A DNA stretch of 64,000 nucleotides from assembly GCF_027244095.1 (NCBI RefSeq), contig NC_069660.1, positions 288,508,863 through 288,572,862 on the forward strand, written 5' to 3'. Below the pieces are notes generated by a model. It had not been told where the DNA came from. It saw nothing but the letters and a program-made list of their open reading frames with translations, and made no database searches. This DNA is from Hemicordylus capensis. Lineage: Eukaryota; Chordata; Lepidosauria; Squamata; Cordylidae. Positions 34,521 through 47,743 of this stretch are shown here, in pieces; within the stretch, counting starts at the first letter, position 1, and each line of letters begins with the position of its first letter. The translations under genes were made by a program, and so were the position numbers.

Positions 34521-35235
34521 AAGGAAATGGGCATGAATGCAGGTATTTGCAAGCCAAGGAGAAAATAAGAGTTGGGGAAATTTTGCATAGGTATGATGAG
34601 ATTGTATGCTTTTGGCAACAAGAGAGTGGCTAGGCAAAGGGGTCTTTTTAAGAAGCTGAAGAAGTCAGTTATGGTGCTGAAGAACCAGCATAATGTAGCT
34701 AGTGAGGAACAGCATGGTTCAGTTCAGATTTCAGTGTCAGGCATGAATCTGCATTCAAACCCTGGCTCTGAAATAGGCGTATTGCATAGATGGTCTTGGA
34801 TAAGTCTCAATATCTCTCCCTCTCCCTCTCTTCCTTCTCTTTTGTTTATCTTGTTGAATAACTTAGAAAGTTGAAAGAGAGTGTGTGTGTGTGCTAACTT
34901 ACAAAAAATTCTTGAAGGATCTCAAGCAGCCAAAGGAGATTACTCCATCTGTGGCTTTGTTTTTTCTCTCAAAATCCTAATATTATTACCTAGTTCATAG
35001 AGTCTTTAGGAAGATGACAAATAATATTGTATAGTTGCTTCCATATTACTGTTAAGTATGTGAAAAGTAACTTGTGCTGCATACAAACAGAATAACTTGA
35101 TGTAAGGTGCAGTCTGGCGTAACTTAGAATCAATGAGAATTCTGGCACTGACTTCAGTAAGATGGGGATTTGCAGGTTAATGAATTGACCCATCTGCTAC
35201 ATAATCATGAGTATGTTGGTAATTTCTTTCTGCAG

Positions 35236-35679
35236 CCCCATCAGTGAAAGCCGAAGAGTGTTGCAAGAGTCATGTGAATTTTTCTTGAAGCACAATTCTA
35301 AAGCAAAGCACAAAAAGAAGCACTACAAATCTGGCTCTCACAAACTGAAGGTGATTTCAAAGTCGATGGGGACTAGCACTAGTGTCGCAACCAATCATGG
35401 GACTTCTGCAGTGGCAATTGCTAACCATGATTACTTAAGCCAAGAGACTTTTACTGAAATCAAAAGCTGTCCAGACGCATCTGAGAGAGCGGTGGAAGCA
35501 GATGGAACACCCAGCCTGAAAGTGGACGAGGAAGAGTTTGCCCCCAGCGAACAGAGTGCATTACAAACACGAGCCAGTCCTAAAGTAGCTTTGGAACAAG
35601 TGGAAAAAAGGGGCAAGGCAGACAATATGCAAGATATGGTTAGCTTATCTGAAAGCAAAAGGAGAATGGCTGAAGGAAG
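35236..35679 (+). CDS. FZD6: FZD6 exon 6: cytoplasmic tail, residues 515-663
   Basis: Acceptor TTCTGCAG|CCCC and donor GGAAG|GTAAGG; phase 2 in and out. It starts with the conserved tail [20 protein letters not shown], then the lysine-rich [20 protein letters not shown] and [20 protein letters not shown] blocks, followed by a poorly conserved acidic/serine-rich part ([17 protein letters not shown]). The proximal tail is the part normally retained in FZD6 orthologues. Confidence 0.96.
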
Positions 35680-36461
35680 GTAAGGCACTCCTTCCTTTCT
35701 CTAGTGTGTTCTCTTGTTGGTAACTTCTTCAAAAGAGAAAAAGCACAAAGGAAAAAGTAAATCTTATTAACAAGTTTTTATTCCTTTAAGCTACAGTGTC
35801 TGTAACATAGTCAAGGATGGTATGCCAGACATCCTTGGCCATTGTAGAAACACACACACAAACTTTTCTTTAATAAGCTGTCACTACATTTGGTCATGAA
35901 AACTTCTTTGCAAGGTGTAATTGAAACGGAACAGAAGTATTATGGCGAGTTCAAGATCTTTGTAAAAGAAAAGTACCCCCTTTAGCTGGGATAGAGCCAA
36001 TCCCCTTAGTTGTATGGGCCCACCATGATATGAATGAATAGGTTTGACTTTATCCCCCATAGGTTTGTAGTACTAAAAATTAGAATACTATTTAAAAGAA
36101 ACTTGAGTTCTGGAATTACTAGACTTCATATTAAGAATCCTAATGATAAATTATTCAGTAGGTAAAGTAAAGTTGTGCCATCGAGTTGGTGTGGACTCCT
36201 CACTGGGTCTTTTGTGCTTTAAAAAAAATGTGGTTGGGCTGGCTGGCATACTGCGCAAGAGCACATCAACTTAGCAATGTTGCGTTTGCACATATTGCAT
36301 TACACAAGAGTATTTCTAATGGGCTTACTTGTCCATAATGCAAATTGCACACAAATGCAACATTATAAGCTGACGTACTCCTGCGCAGTATGTCAGCTGG
36401 TATGTGTAGTCTTTCAGATTGTCTCAATGTAGATTGTTTCTTTTCTTTTTTTACATAACAG
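35680..36461 (+). other. FZD6: FZD6 intron 6
   Basis: Short phase-2 intron with donor GTAAGG and acceptor ACATAACAG. It holds a Sauria SINE 3' fragment at about 36163-36216. The rest is unclassified. Confidence 0.88.
36163..36216 (-). repeat. Sauria SINE 3' fragment
   Basis: GTAAAGTTGTGCCATCGAGT and TGGTGTGGACTCCTC match only the BovB-like 3' tail of the SINE. Confidence 0.6.
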
Positions 36462-36627
36462 GTCAACTCCTAAAAGTGACTTTATCGAAACTCGTCCACT
36501 CCAAGTCAGTCATACACTCCTTGATGTTTCTCAGCCAGGCAGTACCAAAGGATCCGTCTTGTTGCTTGCCCCCTCTTCTTCAGATTCCAGAAAAGCTCAA
36601 GAGTCTGGTAATAGCTCAAATGCTTGA
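36462..36627 (+). CDS. FZD6: FZD6 exon 7: C-terminus and stop, residues 663-717
   Basis: Acceptor ACATAACAG|GTCA; the split arginine codon is completed and 54 codons follow to TGA at 36625-36627. STPKSDFIETRPLQVSHTLL and LDVSQPGSTKGSVLLL align with the human tail order (SPKSDITDTG, then SSLKGSTSLLV). The protein ends NSSNA, so the human-type terminal CHSDT is not present; the last 20 residues are fast-evolving. The frame is consistent with all upstream exons. Confidence 0.93.
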
Positions 36628-38300
36628 AAAGAGCAAATGTCTTGTGAATATCTTCACTTCATGAAATGGATGGATTCTGTGTTACACTGGAAATTTCCGC
36701 TGCATTGTGCCTTGAAAATAAGCATTACACAGTCTTCCTGTTTGCACTTCAAGCAAACGTGAACTTGTATTATGGGGATGCCTAGCAATAGCATTGTCTT
36801 TAAACTCTAGGGACCAATTCAGATGTCAAGTGGAACCTCAGATTATTTCATGTATCCTAGGTTGCTTTTATCATCTGAACTCATGTCGTGGAACTAACCG
36901 CAGTTTGTGTATGGCTGTCTAACTCAAATCTAAAGCTTGGGTTTGAAGTTGGCTTGTATACTTCGCTTTGTCTTAACCTTAATTACATGTTACAGCTGAA
37001 TGCACCCGTGTAGCTTTTGTTTCCCTCCAAGGGCTGCCACTCACAGAGATGCTAGTTCAGACCTGCTGCAACACATGGCTGCTCAAGGCTGCAAGTGTCT
37101 CTCACTGGTGCCGATAGGAAACCTCCCCTAGTTACCTAGCTACTCTTTAAGTTGTCTCTCTGCCTGCAAACAGAACAGCTGCCAGCACTCACCTTTCCTT
37201 TTAAATCCAGAATCATTTAGAAGAGACAGTTAAAGACTGCTCTTCCCTTTCCCCACCAGAACTGAAGTCCCGCAGCAGCCTGATGTGCTGAAATCCAGTT
37301 CCAAATGTGATCTTTCCCTCCTTTCCATTTTTAGCCTACTTTCCATAAGGAAAGTAAACATACGCGATCACCTGGCATTCTGTGAGGCTATTCTCACGAG
37401 CAGCCAAGACCGGGCTAGGACAGCTAAGTCTGGGCTTGGCTGCCCGTGAGAACCTCCGGGAACTGCGTGGTTCCTGGTGGTGCATCAGTGGCAAACCTGC
37501 CTGGGGGCCTGTAGCAGTGAAAAGCAGTGACAGGAATGTTCCGGCACTCCTTTCAGTGCAAGAGCAGTGGAGCTCCTGCAGCTGCAGAGTGGTCGTATGC
37601 TTGGCTCTAGCCTACTTGCCAGGGAACCCTTAGCCTCTTCCTAATTATCTATCAATCTTTATTATGGTCATGGACCAATATAAAGTATAGGACATAAGGA
37701 TCATAAAAATACACAAAATACATGATGGGAATGTATACAAGGCATTAAAAGGCACAGAGAAGGATGCAAGGCATAAAAAGGCATAAATACATGAAAAGCC
37801 TAAGTAATAAAACTGCAATACAACAGAGTTCTAAAATTCTATAGGGCAGTAAAAATATGGGGCTATGGTGCTAAAGTGTTGGAGAGGTGCAGGTTTTTCA
37901 GGTGGCGTGCTAAGTTAGATGAGTGTGTTGTCCTAATTATCTAATACAGCTGGTGCAGACCTAAACCGACCTCTGGGACTCCTGTGGTCCATACAGACCC
38001 ATCAGATGACACTCAGAAGGGTGAAGGAGGCCCTGCTTCTGCCCCTACCAAACATATGCAGCTGCTCTTATGTAGTACCAGTTATTGTTAGGACACCAGT
38101 CAGTCATTGATGCAGATGCTTTTGTGCAAGAATTCAGGCCGAGTCTGTGTCCTTGTGCCGTTTCTAGGATGTGGTCTTTTTAAAATAAAAAATAAAAAAA
38201 AGTACTTGGTGGAATGGCTCATCGGTTGGGGCCATTAGTAACGTTTTATAGTAGTCCATACACTGAAATGAAAAGAGACTCTGGAATTAAAAGCAATTTA
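36628..38300 (+). other. FZD6: FZD6 3' UTR (extent uncertain) and downstream DNA
   Basis: Non-coding sequence after the stop. A clustered AATAAA-type site near 38183-38196 is one candidate poly(A) signal; others lie at about 41915 and 42030, so the end is not fixed. Segment 37385-37460 holds a short inverted motif (CTCACGAGCAGCC and GGCTGCCCGTGAG) resembling a MITE end. About 37650-37930 resembles a LINE 3' tail but is not classified. Confidence 0.5.
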
Positions 38301-40186
38301 ATTTAGCTACTTTTGTACACAGCATATCACTACTGTTTCTCTTACACTGTAGAAGGTATATATCAGGTTAATGTATGCCTCTCACATATTTTTGTTAGAT
38401 TGACGTCAATCAGCATGGGTGCTACTCAGTTATTGTAGGCAATAACCTGGATGTTAGTTTAGCTGCAATGCTAACCCATCTTGAATGCAGCTTAACAAAC
38501 TTTATAAAGTGAGATTTTTGCACAAATGGACCCCTGGACCCCTTCCTTCTCCCCCCCCCCCTTTTTTTTTTTGCTTACATACAGACATGTAGAATAGACA
38601 ACATACAGCCCACAGTCTACAGTCTTCCCCTTAATTTTTTAGGACTTCAACTTTATTTTAAAAAATTCATTGTTCTCATGGATGCAGGGATTTGCTAGAA
38701 ATGGAATGTGAGTGTGCTAATTGCCAGAAGTCATGCAATTCTCTGCATTTTATAACCTTCGGGTCTCATTATTAAGCATCATATCTATTTTAAAGAATCA
38801 ACTGATGACATAAGGTCTCTCCAACATTTTTGTCTGCACAAAAGTGCCTTGATCATTTGTTTGGTTCCAGTTTGTCCTTGATAATAGTTTCAGATTTCTC
38901 TGTGGTGTGGCCCTTACTCCAGAAGTGTAAAACAACCCCTCTGTAACTCAGAAAATTCTCTAGAGATCAAGGGAGTAAACAGACCATTCGGAAAGCTATC
39001 CTGGTTCCTACAATCCTTAGTGGGACAAGGTAAGTTAGACTTAGTCGACCCTGTGGCTCCATGCCGTCCTTTCCTCCAGGGCAATTCTATAAAATCCTGA
39101 ATTAGCCCTAATACCAGGCTTACCTTCACTTCCTTAGGAAGTTAATTGTGGGATCTCCCTTCAGACACTATGGCACCAGGACCCTTAATTCAGTTGGCTT
39201 GCAACTTGTCTGAAAAGGTTCATATTATGGGTGCTTAATGTTGTCTTTTGCTATGCACCCTGAAGCATGAGGCCAGTGCATTTATCAAGAAAAAGCAGGG
39301 CTGGGGGAGATTGCCCTAGGCACTCTATCCCACTCTCCCATACAACTTTATTTGTTGATACAACTTCTGGTTTCACTGGATCATGTTTCCTGAGCTACTT
39401 ATGCGCTTGATTGACGGTAGCTGCAGGCTTCAACATCTCCTGGCTTGCAGTGATTATGGAGGAGTAATTCCTTACAGTCCTCCTGTTCTTCCAATTTTGA
39501 GTCAGGTGAGGATCCCCATACCTTGAGGTCCTGCAGTGCTGAATTAAGGTACTTGGCTGCTTTAGTTTGATGCACAAGCACTGGGGAGGAGGAGTAGCAG
39601 GTGCTCTTTCTTTGCAGTTTTCTGTCAAAAAGCAGAGAGAAACATGAATATCTTTCTTTACAATTAGATCCTTTCAAGAGTAATGTAGGCTACCTTGCTG
39701 GAGTGCAGAAAATACTACAGAATAGTACTTCCCAGTTGGCAAAGATGTGTTCCGTTATACCAACTAACGTATGGTGATATAGTAGAGCCCTACATAATGT
39801 GAAAATGAATGTTTGATAATCAACCATGAGCCAAACCACTATAAACCAAATATTGATTTAAAATGGTTCATGTTGTAGTTTACTGTGATAATGTAACATG
39901 GTTTCTAAAACACTACAGAGGGCCATATTAGACTTGGCTTTAAACATGGTGGTTGGTCGTTTATGATTTTTGGGGCCGGGGATAGCTTCCCTTCTGTGGA
40001 AGGCCCGCAGTCTAGATCAGAACTATGGTGGTGGGGTTAAACCCCTTCCTTTCTTCTCTCTGCCCTGCCCAATACTGATATCTGTTTGGGCCTCTTGCAT
40101 CTGCTATTTAAACATTTAGACTACTGAAACATAGAAGGCCAAATGACAATGGCTAATGATGGTTTTAGTACTTTATTTCTCTATAT
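38300..40186. other. Intergenic, nothing recognised
   Basis: No exon, RNA gene or classifiable repeat seen, apart from a C-run/T-run low-complexity tract at about 38550-38572. Confidence 0.5.
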
Positions 40187-40943
40187 CGGGGGTTCCAAAC
40201 AGGAGTACTAGTACCCCTAGGGGTATTTGAAAGGCCCCCTCCTGCCTCCCTATGCTGTAGCCATGCTATTTGTTCCCCATCTGAGGATGTTGACTTGAAG
40301 CTGACATATCCTCAGTTATGTGTCTGCTTTAGAAGGGGGGCGAGGAGGGGGAAGACTCTTGCACCACTCTTGATTGGCTGGCCATGTGCTCAGCATACCA
40401 CTCCCCTCAGCCTGAGTGAGGAGCTTCAGAAAATTAGCACTGGGTAAAGGTAAAGTTGCGCCATTGAGTCGGTGTCGACTCCTGGCGACCACAGAGCCAT
40501 GTGGTTTTCTTTGATAGAATACAGGAGTACTCCCGTTGAAATGTATAATTTCAGTAAGACTGCCTGTAACTTCGTGTGGATGTGAGCCATGTGACTGTAG
40601 TAGCCTGTCTCTGAAATGGTAACACTTAAAATGTGTGTTTTTATGTGTGTATGCACATTCACTTTTCTTTCTTTCTCTCTCTCTTTCTTAAAAGATGCAG
40701 TTATGAGATGGGCTGCTCCAGTCACTGGCTTGCATCCCAGTTAAGTTACTCATAAGGAGTCTTATTGAAATTAATGGGACAAGTTTACTTTTCCTATTAA
40801 TTTCACTGGGAGCACTTATTGAACTCCCACTGAAATTTGTGTGCACGCATTCGCGCGTCCTCTCTCTCTCTCTCTCTGGGATACCTGAGCTGAAGATTTG
40901 CAGCAGAAGAGGTACACTTGTTTAAAACATTTGAGAACCCCTG
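40187..40943. mobile_element. hAT non-autonomous element with nested SINE
   Basis: Ends CGGGGGTTCCAAAC on the left and TTTGAGAACCCCTG on the right, flanked by identical 8-bp CTCTATAT (40179-40186 and 40944-40951). A Sauria SINE fragment (40442-40530) and a CT run (40858-40879) lie inside. No transposase is visible. Confidence 0.82.
40442..40530 (-). repeat. Sauria SINE 3' fragment nested in hAT element
   Basis: GGTAAAGTTGCGCCATTGAG, TCGGTGTCGACTCCTGGCGA and TTTCTTTGATAGAATACAGG match the 3' half of the SINE as complement. Confidence 0.85.
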
Positions 40944-43900
40944 CTCTATATTAAGGTATCAAGGGGCCAGTTCAGATTATACCTTACTGCCCCACATGAT
41001 TAGAAAGGGTGCACATGTTGCGATGCCTTTTGCATGTGTAGAGCAGCCATTCAGATAAACAACCCTTCCATGTAATAAAGGGATGTGTTGAGGGTATTGA
41101 GATACCCACAGAAGATGTCTTGGCGCATCCCTTTCTAATCGCCTAGGCCAGTGAGGTATCTTCTGAATCGGCCCATGATAGATTAAGTAAGAGTTTGAGT
41201 GTGTGTGTGTAACAGCCACGTTTTGGTTCTTGGGAGGTAATTTTCTTTGAGACATTTCTTTAAGGCAAATATTGCTAATAGAGATAAGAGTGATACAGTG
41301 GGCTTTTTATTATTTGACATTACCACCAATGCACTTTTATAACTTTTGCATCTTAGCATACTTGCTACAGCTGGTGAATTTTTAAGCTAGCACTCAAAAG
41401 TTTGATTTGCAGTCTTGGGTGTGTGTGTATATTTGCAGCTTCATTGGTTTATGTGTTAAACACTAAGAGCAAGGTCCAAAATTAGTCATGATTAAGCATC
41501 ACTGAAATATAGGAGACATTACTAATGTAAATCCTAATAATTTCAGTGGGACAGTTGTGACTAACTGGATCTTGCCCAAAGTAAAGCTATTTTATAGAAA
41601 ATAATTACTGATAGAATAAGGAAGGTAGTTCTTGCAGATCATTTTTTTTCCTTTTTTTTAACCATGGCATACTGGAATGTATAATGATCTCTGCATTATA
41701 TAACTTGTAATTTATTGCCTTAAAGAAAAAGTATTAGTGGTTCTACTGGGTCCTTTTTTATTTTCAGCACATAATATTCTCCCAGTTATTAGGAGAAATT
41801 GAGAATGTTGTAAATAATCCCTATGAAAAACAATTTAAGCTCTTGTTCTTTCTGTTACCTGTAAAAAAAAAAATTGTACAAATTTTGGAAGTTGTATTTT
41901 TATTATCAGAGGCAATAAAGTTTTCTGGACTGTAAAAAGCATATATGTTTGTTTTGGAAAGGCTGGGGTGGCATCTATGCAGCCTCTGAGAAGTTGAGCT
42001 TAATAATGAAAAATGCATTGCTGGATGAAAATAAAGTCTGAGTTGTCCACTCTTATCTTCAGTTGGTCAGCTGGATGCCTCTGGAAAACTTACAAGCAGA
42101 TTGTAATCAAGATTGCTGTCCCTTGGTTTTCTTTTGCATGAGGTAATATGGTGTAACGTTCACCACATATTAAATCTTTTAGCTACCATTAATTCTTGAT
42201 AGACCTATTCTCCATGAACTTGTTTTTTGTTCTACCCTCAGACATACAAACTAGTAGATATTGATGCATATTTTGGCTATAGGTTAGTCTCTCACAATGT
42301 AAAAACTCCCAAAAAACCTCTTTCTTAATACTGCCAGTCAAATTCACTGGATTGTATAAAGCTTTATCATGTTTGCCCCTGTCCTTTTGGCAGGGTAACA
42401 TATGCACAATCTTGTAGACCTTTATTGTACAAGGCATGTTCCACCATCACTACCATGCTATAGGGCACATCCAACCTCAGAGGCAAGATGCCTCTGAATA
42501 CCAGTTGCCAGGGGAGCAACAGCAGAAGAGAGAGGGCATGCCCTCAACTCCTGTTGTGGCTTCCGGCGGCATCTGATGGGCCACTGTGTGAAACAGAATG
42601 CTGGACTAGATAGGCCTTGGGCCTGATCCAGCAGGGCTTTTCTTATGTACCCTGACCACTTCAATTGCCTTTCTTCTTTACTTTTTCCAGTGCTATGGTA
42701 TTTTCTGGCAAATCCATAATAAATATAGTATCCTAAATTAAAGCACACCATAAATGGATGTTATAGTGAGATGCTTGCCACTTTTTCAATCCCTTTCCTA
42801 TTAACTCCTAACATTTGATGCTGCTTTTTTCAGTGCTTGCTGGATGCGGAATTGGTTTTTGGTGATCTTTACAAAGCTTGCTGAAGAGCAATAGTGTAAA
42901 TCAGCAAAAGCTGAAAAGCAGTTAATTCTCATGTTAACATCCCAAGCTCACATACATAGCTTTGCGGTTAGAGAAATAATAGTATGTGATGTTTCATCAT
43001 TACAGCACCTCTTTAAGCTCTCAAAACTTGACCACCTGCAAAGAGGAGGCAACAGGGGATGTGGGTTGTGCTTTCTTCTTTGAAATGTGGTGACCTACGC
43101 CAAAGCAAAGTGCAGGCCTCTCCTTTTTTAAAAACTGGTTTTCAGTTGTATGGCAGAAGACATTTTCTGAGGTTTTTCCAATTCAGCTGCTTCAGCAAAA
43201 TGTGAGAGACAAGCTTAGCTTTCTGTAAAACACTGAAGAGTGTAAAAGTTGAATAGGATGAAGAATCAGGTTTCGCTTTGAAGTCTGACCACCCACTCTC
43301 ACCAGAGTATCTCATTAAAACTCCACATCACAGGAAAACTCTGCATCCATCAACTGCCACTGGGTGCTGAGTTCAGTGGTGCTTTGATGAAGCTAGGCTG
43401 CTTTTTTGTTTGGTTGTTTGAGCAAAAATCTTTGCCAATATCCACTTCTAGTTTTAGCATCCAAAACAGTAAGGACAGATGTCAGAGATAACTTGTAACC
43501 TATGGTGCTGCTGGTATAGTTCTGAGCTTCCTTGGCAGTTTTGTTTCTTCCTTGCCATGATTCTGTTGTACATTTTTCATTTTTGATGAGAGAGAAAACT
43601 ATTTACTTATAAGTATCTTGCAGCTTATTAATCAGAACCTTTTATTTACAAATCAGCAAGCCCATCCACAATGCCATACTTTCACTTCTTGGACTCGCTG
43701 ATATGTACCTTAAATAGTTGCTTGAACCTTATCAACTTGATGTACAACTGGAGGCAGAGAGGGCACTTTGATATTTTTCTTGACTAAATTGAAACAGAAA
43801 TATAAAGTAGCCCAATTTTTGCAATCCACGCCCCCCCCCCAACACATTGTCATGCTTGTTCTCTCCTGCTGAATCTGCTGACACTGACATGGCTATGCTG

Positions 43901-45118
43901 CATATCTGGTGAACTGCTGAAGGTAACACTGGAAACCCATATTGGCACAATTCAAATCATGACTTTCTCAAATAGGAAGTTTCTCTGCTATATCATAGGA
44001 TTTTTTAAAAAGAAAGAAAATTGGTGGGGGACCAAAAATTCATTCTTTTCTTTTTAACATTGTTGCAGATTGCCTATGGTTAGATTAGCTGTAAGCTATA
44101 TCAGGGAACTAGTATGCAAGGCTCCAATCCAAAGTATCTGCTGCTGTGTGGGTTCATATTCAGGAGGGTATTTGTACAGATAAAACTGCGATAAGAACTC
44201 AAGAGAGAGCTTCTATAAAATACTAGTTTCTAGTACAGAATATATAGGAATAGGCATAAACCTAAAAGAAGCATGATATCAACACAGCATTGATTACAAA
44301 AGACTTTACATGAAAAGTGATTTCAAAGAGTGTTATTTCAAGGAACATAGTTCTTATAAACTGTAAAACAAGAAAATTAGTGAGGAGCCCAAAGGCTACC
44401 TGAACCTACATCAAAGATGTTCACCTCTTTAATTCTAAAATTTCTCATGAGCAAGCAGAACTAAGAGAAGTTGTCATTTAAACCCTCTTAGTACTAAACT
44501 TGCTGTCGCATAGACATCTTCCATTGTCCATCTTCCATAGACATCTCACATTTATCATTAACCCCTTTCATGTAGATTTAAATTTTCACTAATCTTTGTG
44601 TTTAAGATGCAAGAGCAAACATATATTAGTTAAACTAGCCTGACTAATTTCCAAAATCTGCAAACATCCTGAAACACAAACCAAAAGTGTCAGGTGAAGA
44701 GGTTATGGGAAAAAAGGTTGTTATTTTCTAGGCCAGTTTTAATAAAACAAAATAATTAGGGGTGATCTTATGTCAATAACCACAACATTATCATTTTAAA
44801 AAGAAAAACAGGATAGAAAACATTACCTTACAGCATCTGAAAGTCCATGTAGGAGTCAGTTCCGATATAAATATCTAAATGCTGTCAGACAGTTACTGGG
44901 ATTTTCTTCCTATTTCATTATATTTCCTATTTTCTTCCAATTTCATTGTCATTTGTGATCTTGCTACTATAAAAAGTATAGAAAAACTCTCTTAAGTGAA
45001 AAACCTGCTTTTTGTCCATATAATTACTGTATACTTCATGGGAAGTTTACACTTAGTGTTAGCCCCTCTACATGACAGAAAGCCCTAACCCTGAATCTCT
45101 GAACCTTAGAACAAGTTG
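40944..45118. other. Intergenic, mostly unclassified
   Basis: Apart from a CR1 3' end at 42463-42650, I see no gene or recognisable repeat. The longest uninformative stretch is 42651-45118. Confidence 0.5.
42463..42650 (+). repeat. CR1 LINE 3' terminus
   Basis: AATACCAGTTGCCAGGGGAG, GAGAGGGCATGCCCTCAACTC, GGCCACTGTGTGAAACAGAA and CTTGGGCCTGATCCAGCAGG give the CR1 3' end in order, with a TTCTTATGTAC terminus. Confidence 0.9.
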
Positions 45119-45654
45119 TTCTTCATTGTGGTCCCTATACTTCACACTGCTGGGCTCCATGCATGCATGGAGACCCATTCGGGAATCTTCAAAGCTCTTA
45201 GTGCTCTCTAAGTTTAGGCAGGAAGGGGTCCTCCCCCACCTCGCTATACATAGCAAGGTGCCTCTCCTGCCCTTCAGTTATCCATCTTGCACCATGTTCT
45301 AAACTTGTCAACGATTCGAAGAACTTCCAGACCTGTCTCTTGCTCTCAGTTTCACCTAGATATAGCAGGTTGCGATCCCCATCAAAACGCACCTATTCCC
45401 CTCAGGGTTGGCCTCATCACCTACAGGACAGTGTTAAAGTGCCCGCAGCCAGCAACAACACTGCCGCCAGTGGACATACAACTCAACTCAAAACTCCAGC
45501 CATGGTAATATACACTGGCAGCCGGCCCCCCTGTTAAACAGGCTACTGCCATTCCACAGAGAGCACTGCATGCCCTGTTGCCACTGTCACTGCCAGACCT
45601 ACTCAGCTAATCTCAGGAAAGGAATACCCAACCTCAGTCACCCTGCTCTTTACT

Positions 45655-46495
45655 ACAGAAGAACAGTCCTGCTGGATCAGGCCCAAAGCCCATCTAGTCC
45701 AGCTTCCTATTTCACACAGTGGCCCAGCAGATGCCCCTGGGAAGCCCACAGGCAAGAGCTGAGGGCATGCCCTCTCTCCTGCTGTTGCTCCCCTGCAACT
45801 GGTATTTAGAGCTATCCTGCCTCTGAGGCTGGAGGTGGTCTATAGCCCTCAGACTATTAGCCATTGATAGACTTCTCTTCCATGCATTTATCTAAAACCC
45901 TCTTAAAGCAATCCAGGTTGTTGGCTATTGCCACATCTTGTGGCAGAAAATTCCATGGGTTAATTATGTGTTCTGTGAAAAAGTACTTTTTGTCAGTCCT
46001 AAATTGCTTGGCAATCAGTTTCATGCGATGATCTCTGGTTCTAGTATTATGCGAGAGCCCACCAGATGCCTCTGGGATGTCACTGACAGCTCAGACCCCA
46101 TCAGCGTATATGTGAAATTGGGTGTGTTGTTTGCTCCAATTGCAGACACTTGCTACCATTGAACCACATTTGCCATTTTGTCACCCACTCCCCCAGTTTG
46201 GAGAGATCCTTTTGGAGCTCCTTGCAAACTCTTTTGGATTTCACTACCCTAAATAGTTTAGTGTCATCTGCAAATCTGATCACCTTGTGGCTTATTCCAA
46301 CTTATAGATCATTCATGAATAAATTAAAAAGCACTGGTCACAGTGCAGATCCCTGGGGAAACCCACTTCATTCTATATGCTTAACAACTTTATCCTAGAG
46401 AATGCTTTTCATTAATTTGCCTAGGACAGACGTTAAGTGGCCTGTAATTTCCCAGATTTGACGCCTGCCCCAGATCCCTTTTTGAAAATCGGTGT
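45655..46495 (-). repeat. CR1 LINE nested in the DIRS fossil
   Basis: The complement of the CR1 3' end (CCTGCTGGATCAGGCCCAAA, TCTAGTCCAGCTTCC) and ORF2 C-terminal region (GTTGGCTATTGCCACATCTT, GAACCACATTTGCCATTTTG) runs for over 800 bp. The frame is broken. Confidence 0.88.
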
Positions 46496-46734
46496 TACTG
46501 CAGGAGGCTGACTCAGTTGAGGACCCATCTACCCCATCTGAGCTAATTGAGAACCCCAAACCACCCTCCCAGTCCAAAGATTTTAAGAGTATTCTTGGAA
46601 CAGATCCACAGAATGGCAACCACTCTAGAACTAAATGTCAAGAAGCCCCCAAGGAGCAACCTCGACCCCCTCTTCAGTCTAATTGACTCAGATTCACAGT
46701 CAGTGGTCTCTCTACCAATGGACTCTGCCCTCCT

Positions 46735-47105
46735 ATTATTTATTTATTCATTCAATTTTTATACCGCCCTTCCAAAAAGGCTCAGGGCAGTTTACATTAA
46801 AAACCATTAAAATGAATTAACAATTAAAATAGAAATTATAAAACAGTGTAGAACAACAATAGTTAACAATTAAAACATCATAAAACAGCAATTAAACAAT
46901 CAGAACAATCCAAAAACCCTGAAAACCAGGTTACAACATTAAAACCTATTAAAAATATATTAATTAAAAGTCTGGGTGAACAGGTGCATCTGTAAAGACT
47001 TTTTAAAAGCTGTCAGAGATGGGGAGGCTCTTATTACACTAGGGAGCACATTCCAAAGCCTCGGGGGAGTAGTGGAGAAGGACCGTCACATAGAGCATTT
47101 TGTGA
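46735..47105 (-). repeat. L2-like LINE 3' UTR nested in the DIRS fossil
   Basis: TTATACCGCCCTTCCAAAAA, GGCTCAGGGCAGTTTACATT and later CAGAGATGGGGAGGCTCTTA match the 3' end of the LINE at 6210-7772. Only the 3' part is present. Confidence 0.75.
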
Positions 47106-47743
47106 TGCTCCTAGACATCACAAAGAGCTGCTGGGAAAAGCCGTTGGCTCTACCGCCTACGTCCTACATGGTGCAATCTGAGGGATGTGAATTCTACAGA
47201 AACATCCCACGCCCAACTCTATAGTAGTGAAAGCAGCCCAAGCCAGAATGGAAAAACAAATCCACCTCTGCTTCAGTGGACAAAGACAGAAAGCTGGATT
47301 CATTTGGTAGAAGGATATACTCCACCTCCACCCTACAGTTGACAGTTGCTAATTACAAGGCCTGTATGGCCAGGTATAACTACCTGCTATGAGAGAAGAT
47401 GACACCTTACATAGACTAACTCCCCCAGGAAGGCAGAGAGGTTCTCTTAGCAGTACAGAAGGAAGCCTTCCATCTGAATAAGCAATTGCTCCTTACTTTG
47501 AGACATGCAATGGACTGCGCAGCACGGAATATGGCAAGTTGCATCATTCTCCGAAACCATGCTTGGCTATGCTCTTCTGGCCTTACTCCAAAGGCACGTA
47601 CATGAACTGTGAACCTGCCCTTTGATAGACAAGCACATTTTAGAGAAAGGACTAATGAGACGATTGAGAGATACAGAAACTGTACAGAACAACAAAGTCA
47701 GTTAGTCAGGCATCTCCCTCATACTCCAGATCCTGACTGATTT

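Larger units (their letters stand above)
31694..35235 (+). other. FZD6: FZD6 intron 5
   Basis: Phase-2 intron. It contains the 75-bp perfect inverted repeat (34019-34257), a CR1 3' end (34275-34520) and a (GT)n run at 33643-33670. Stretches 31700-33640 and 34520-35230 hold nothing I can identify. Confidence 0.88.
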
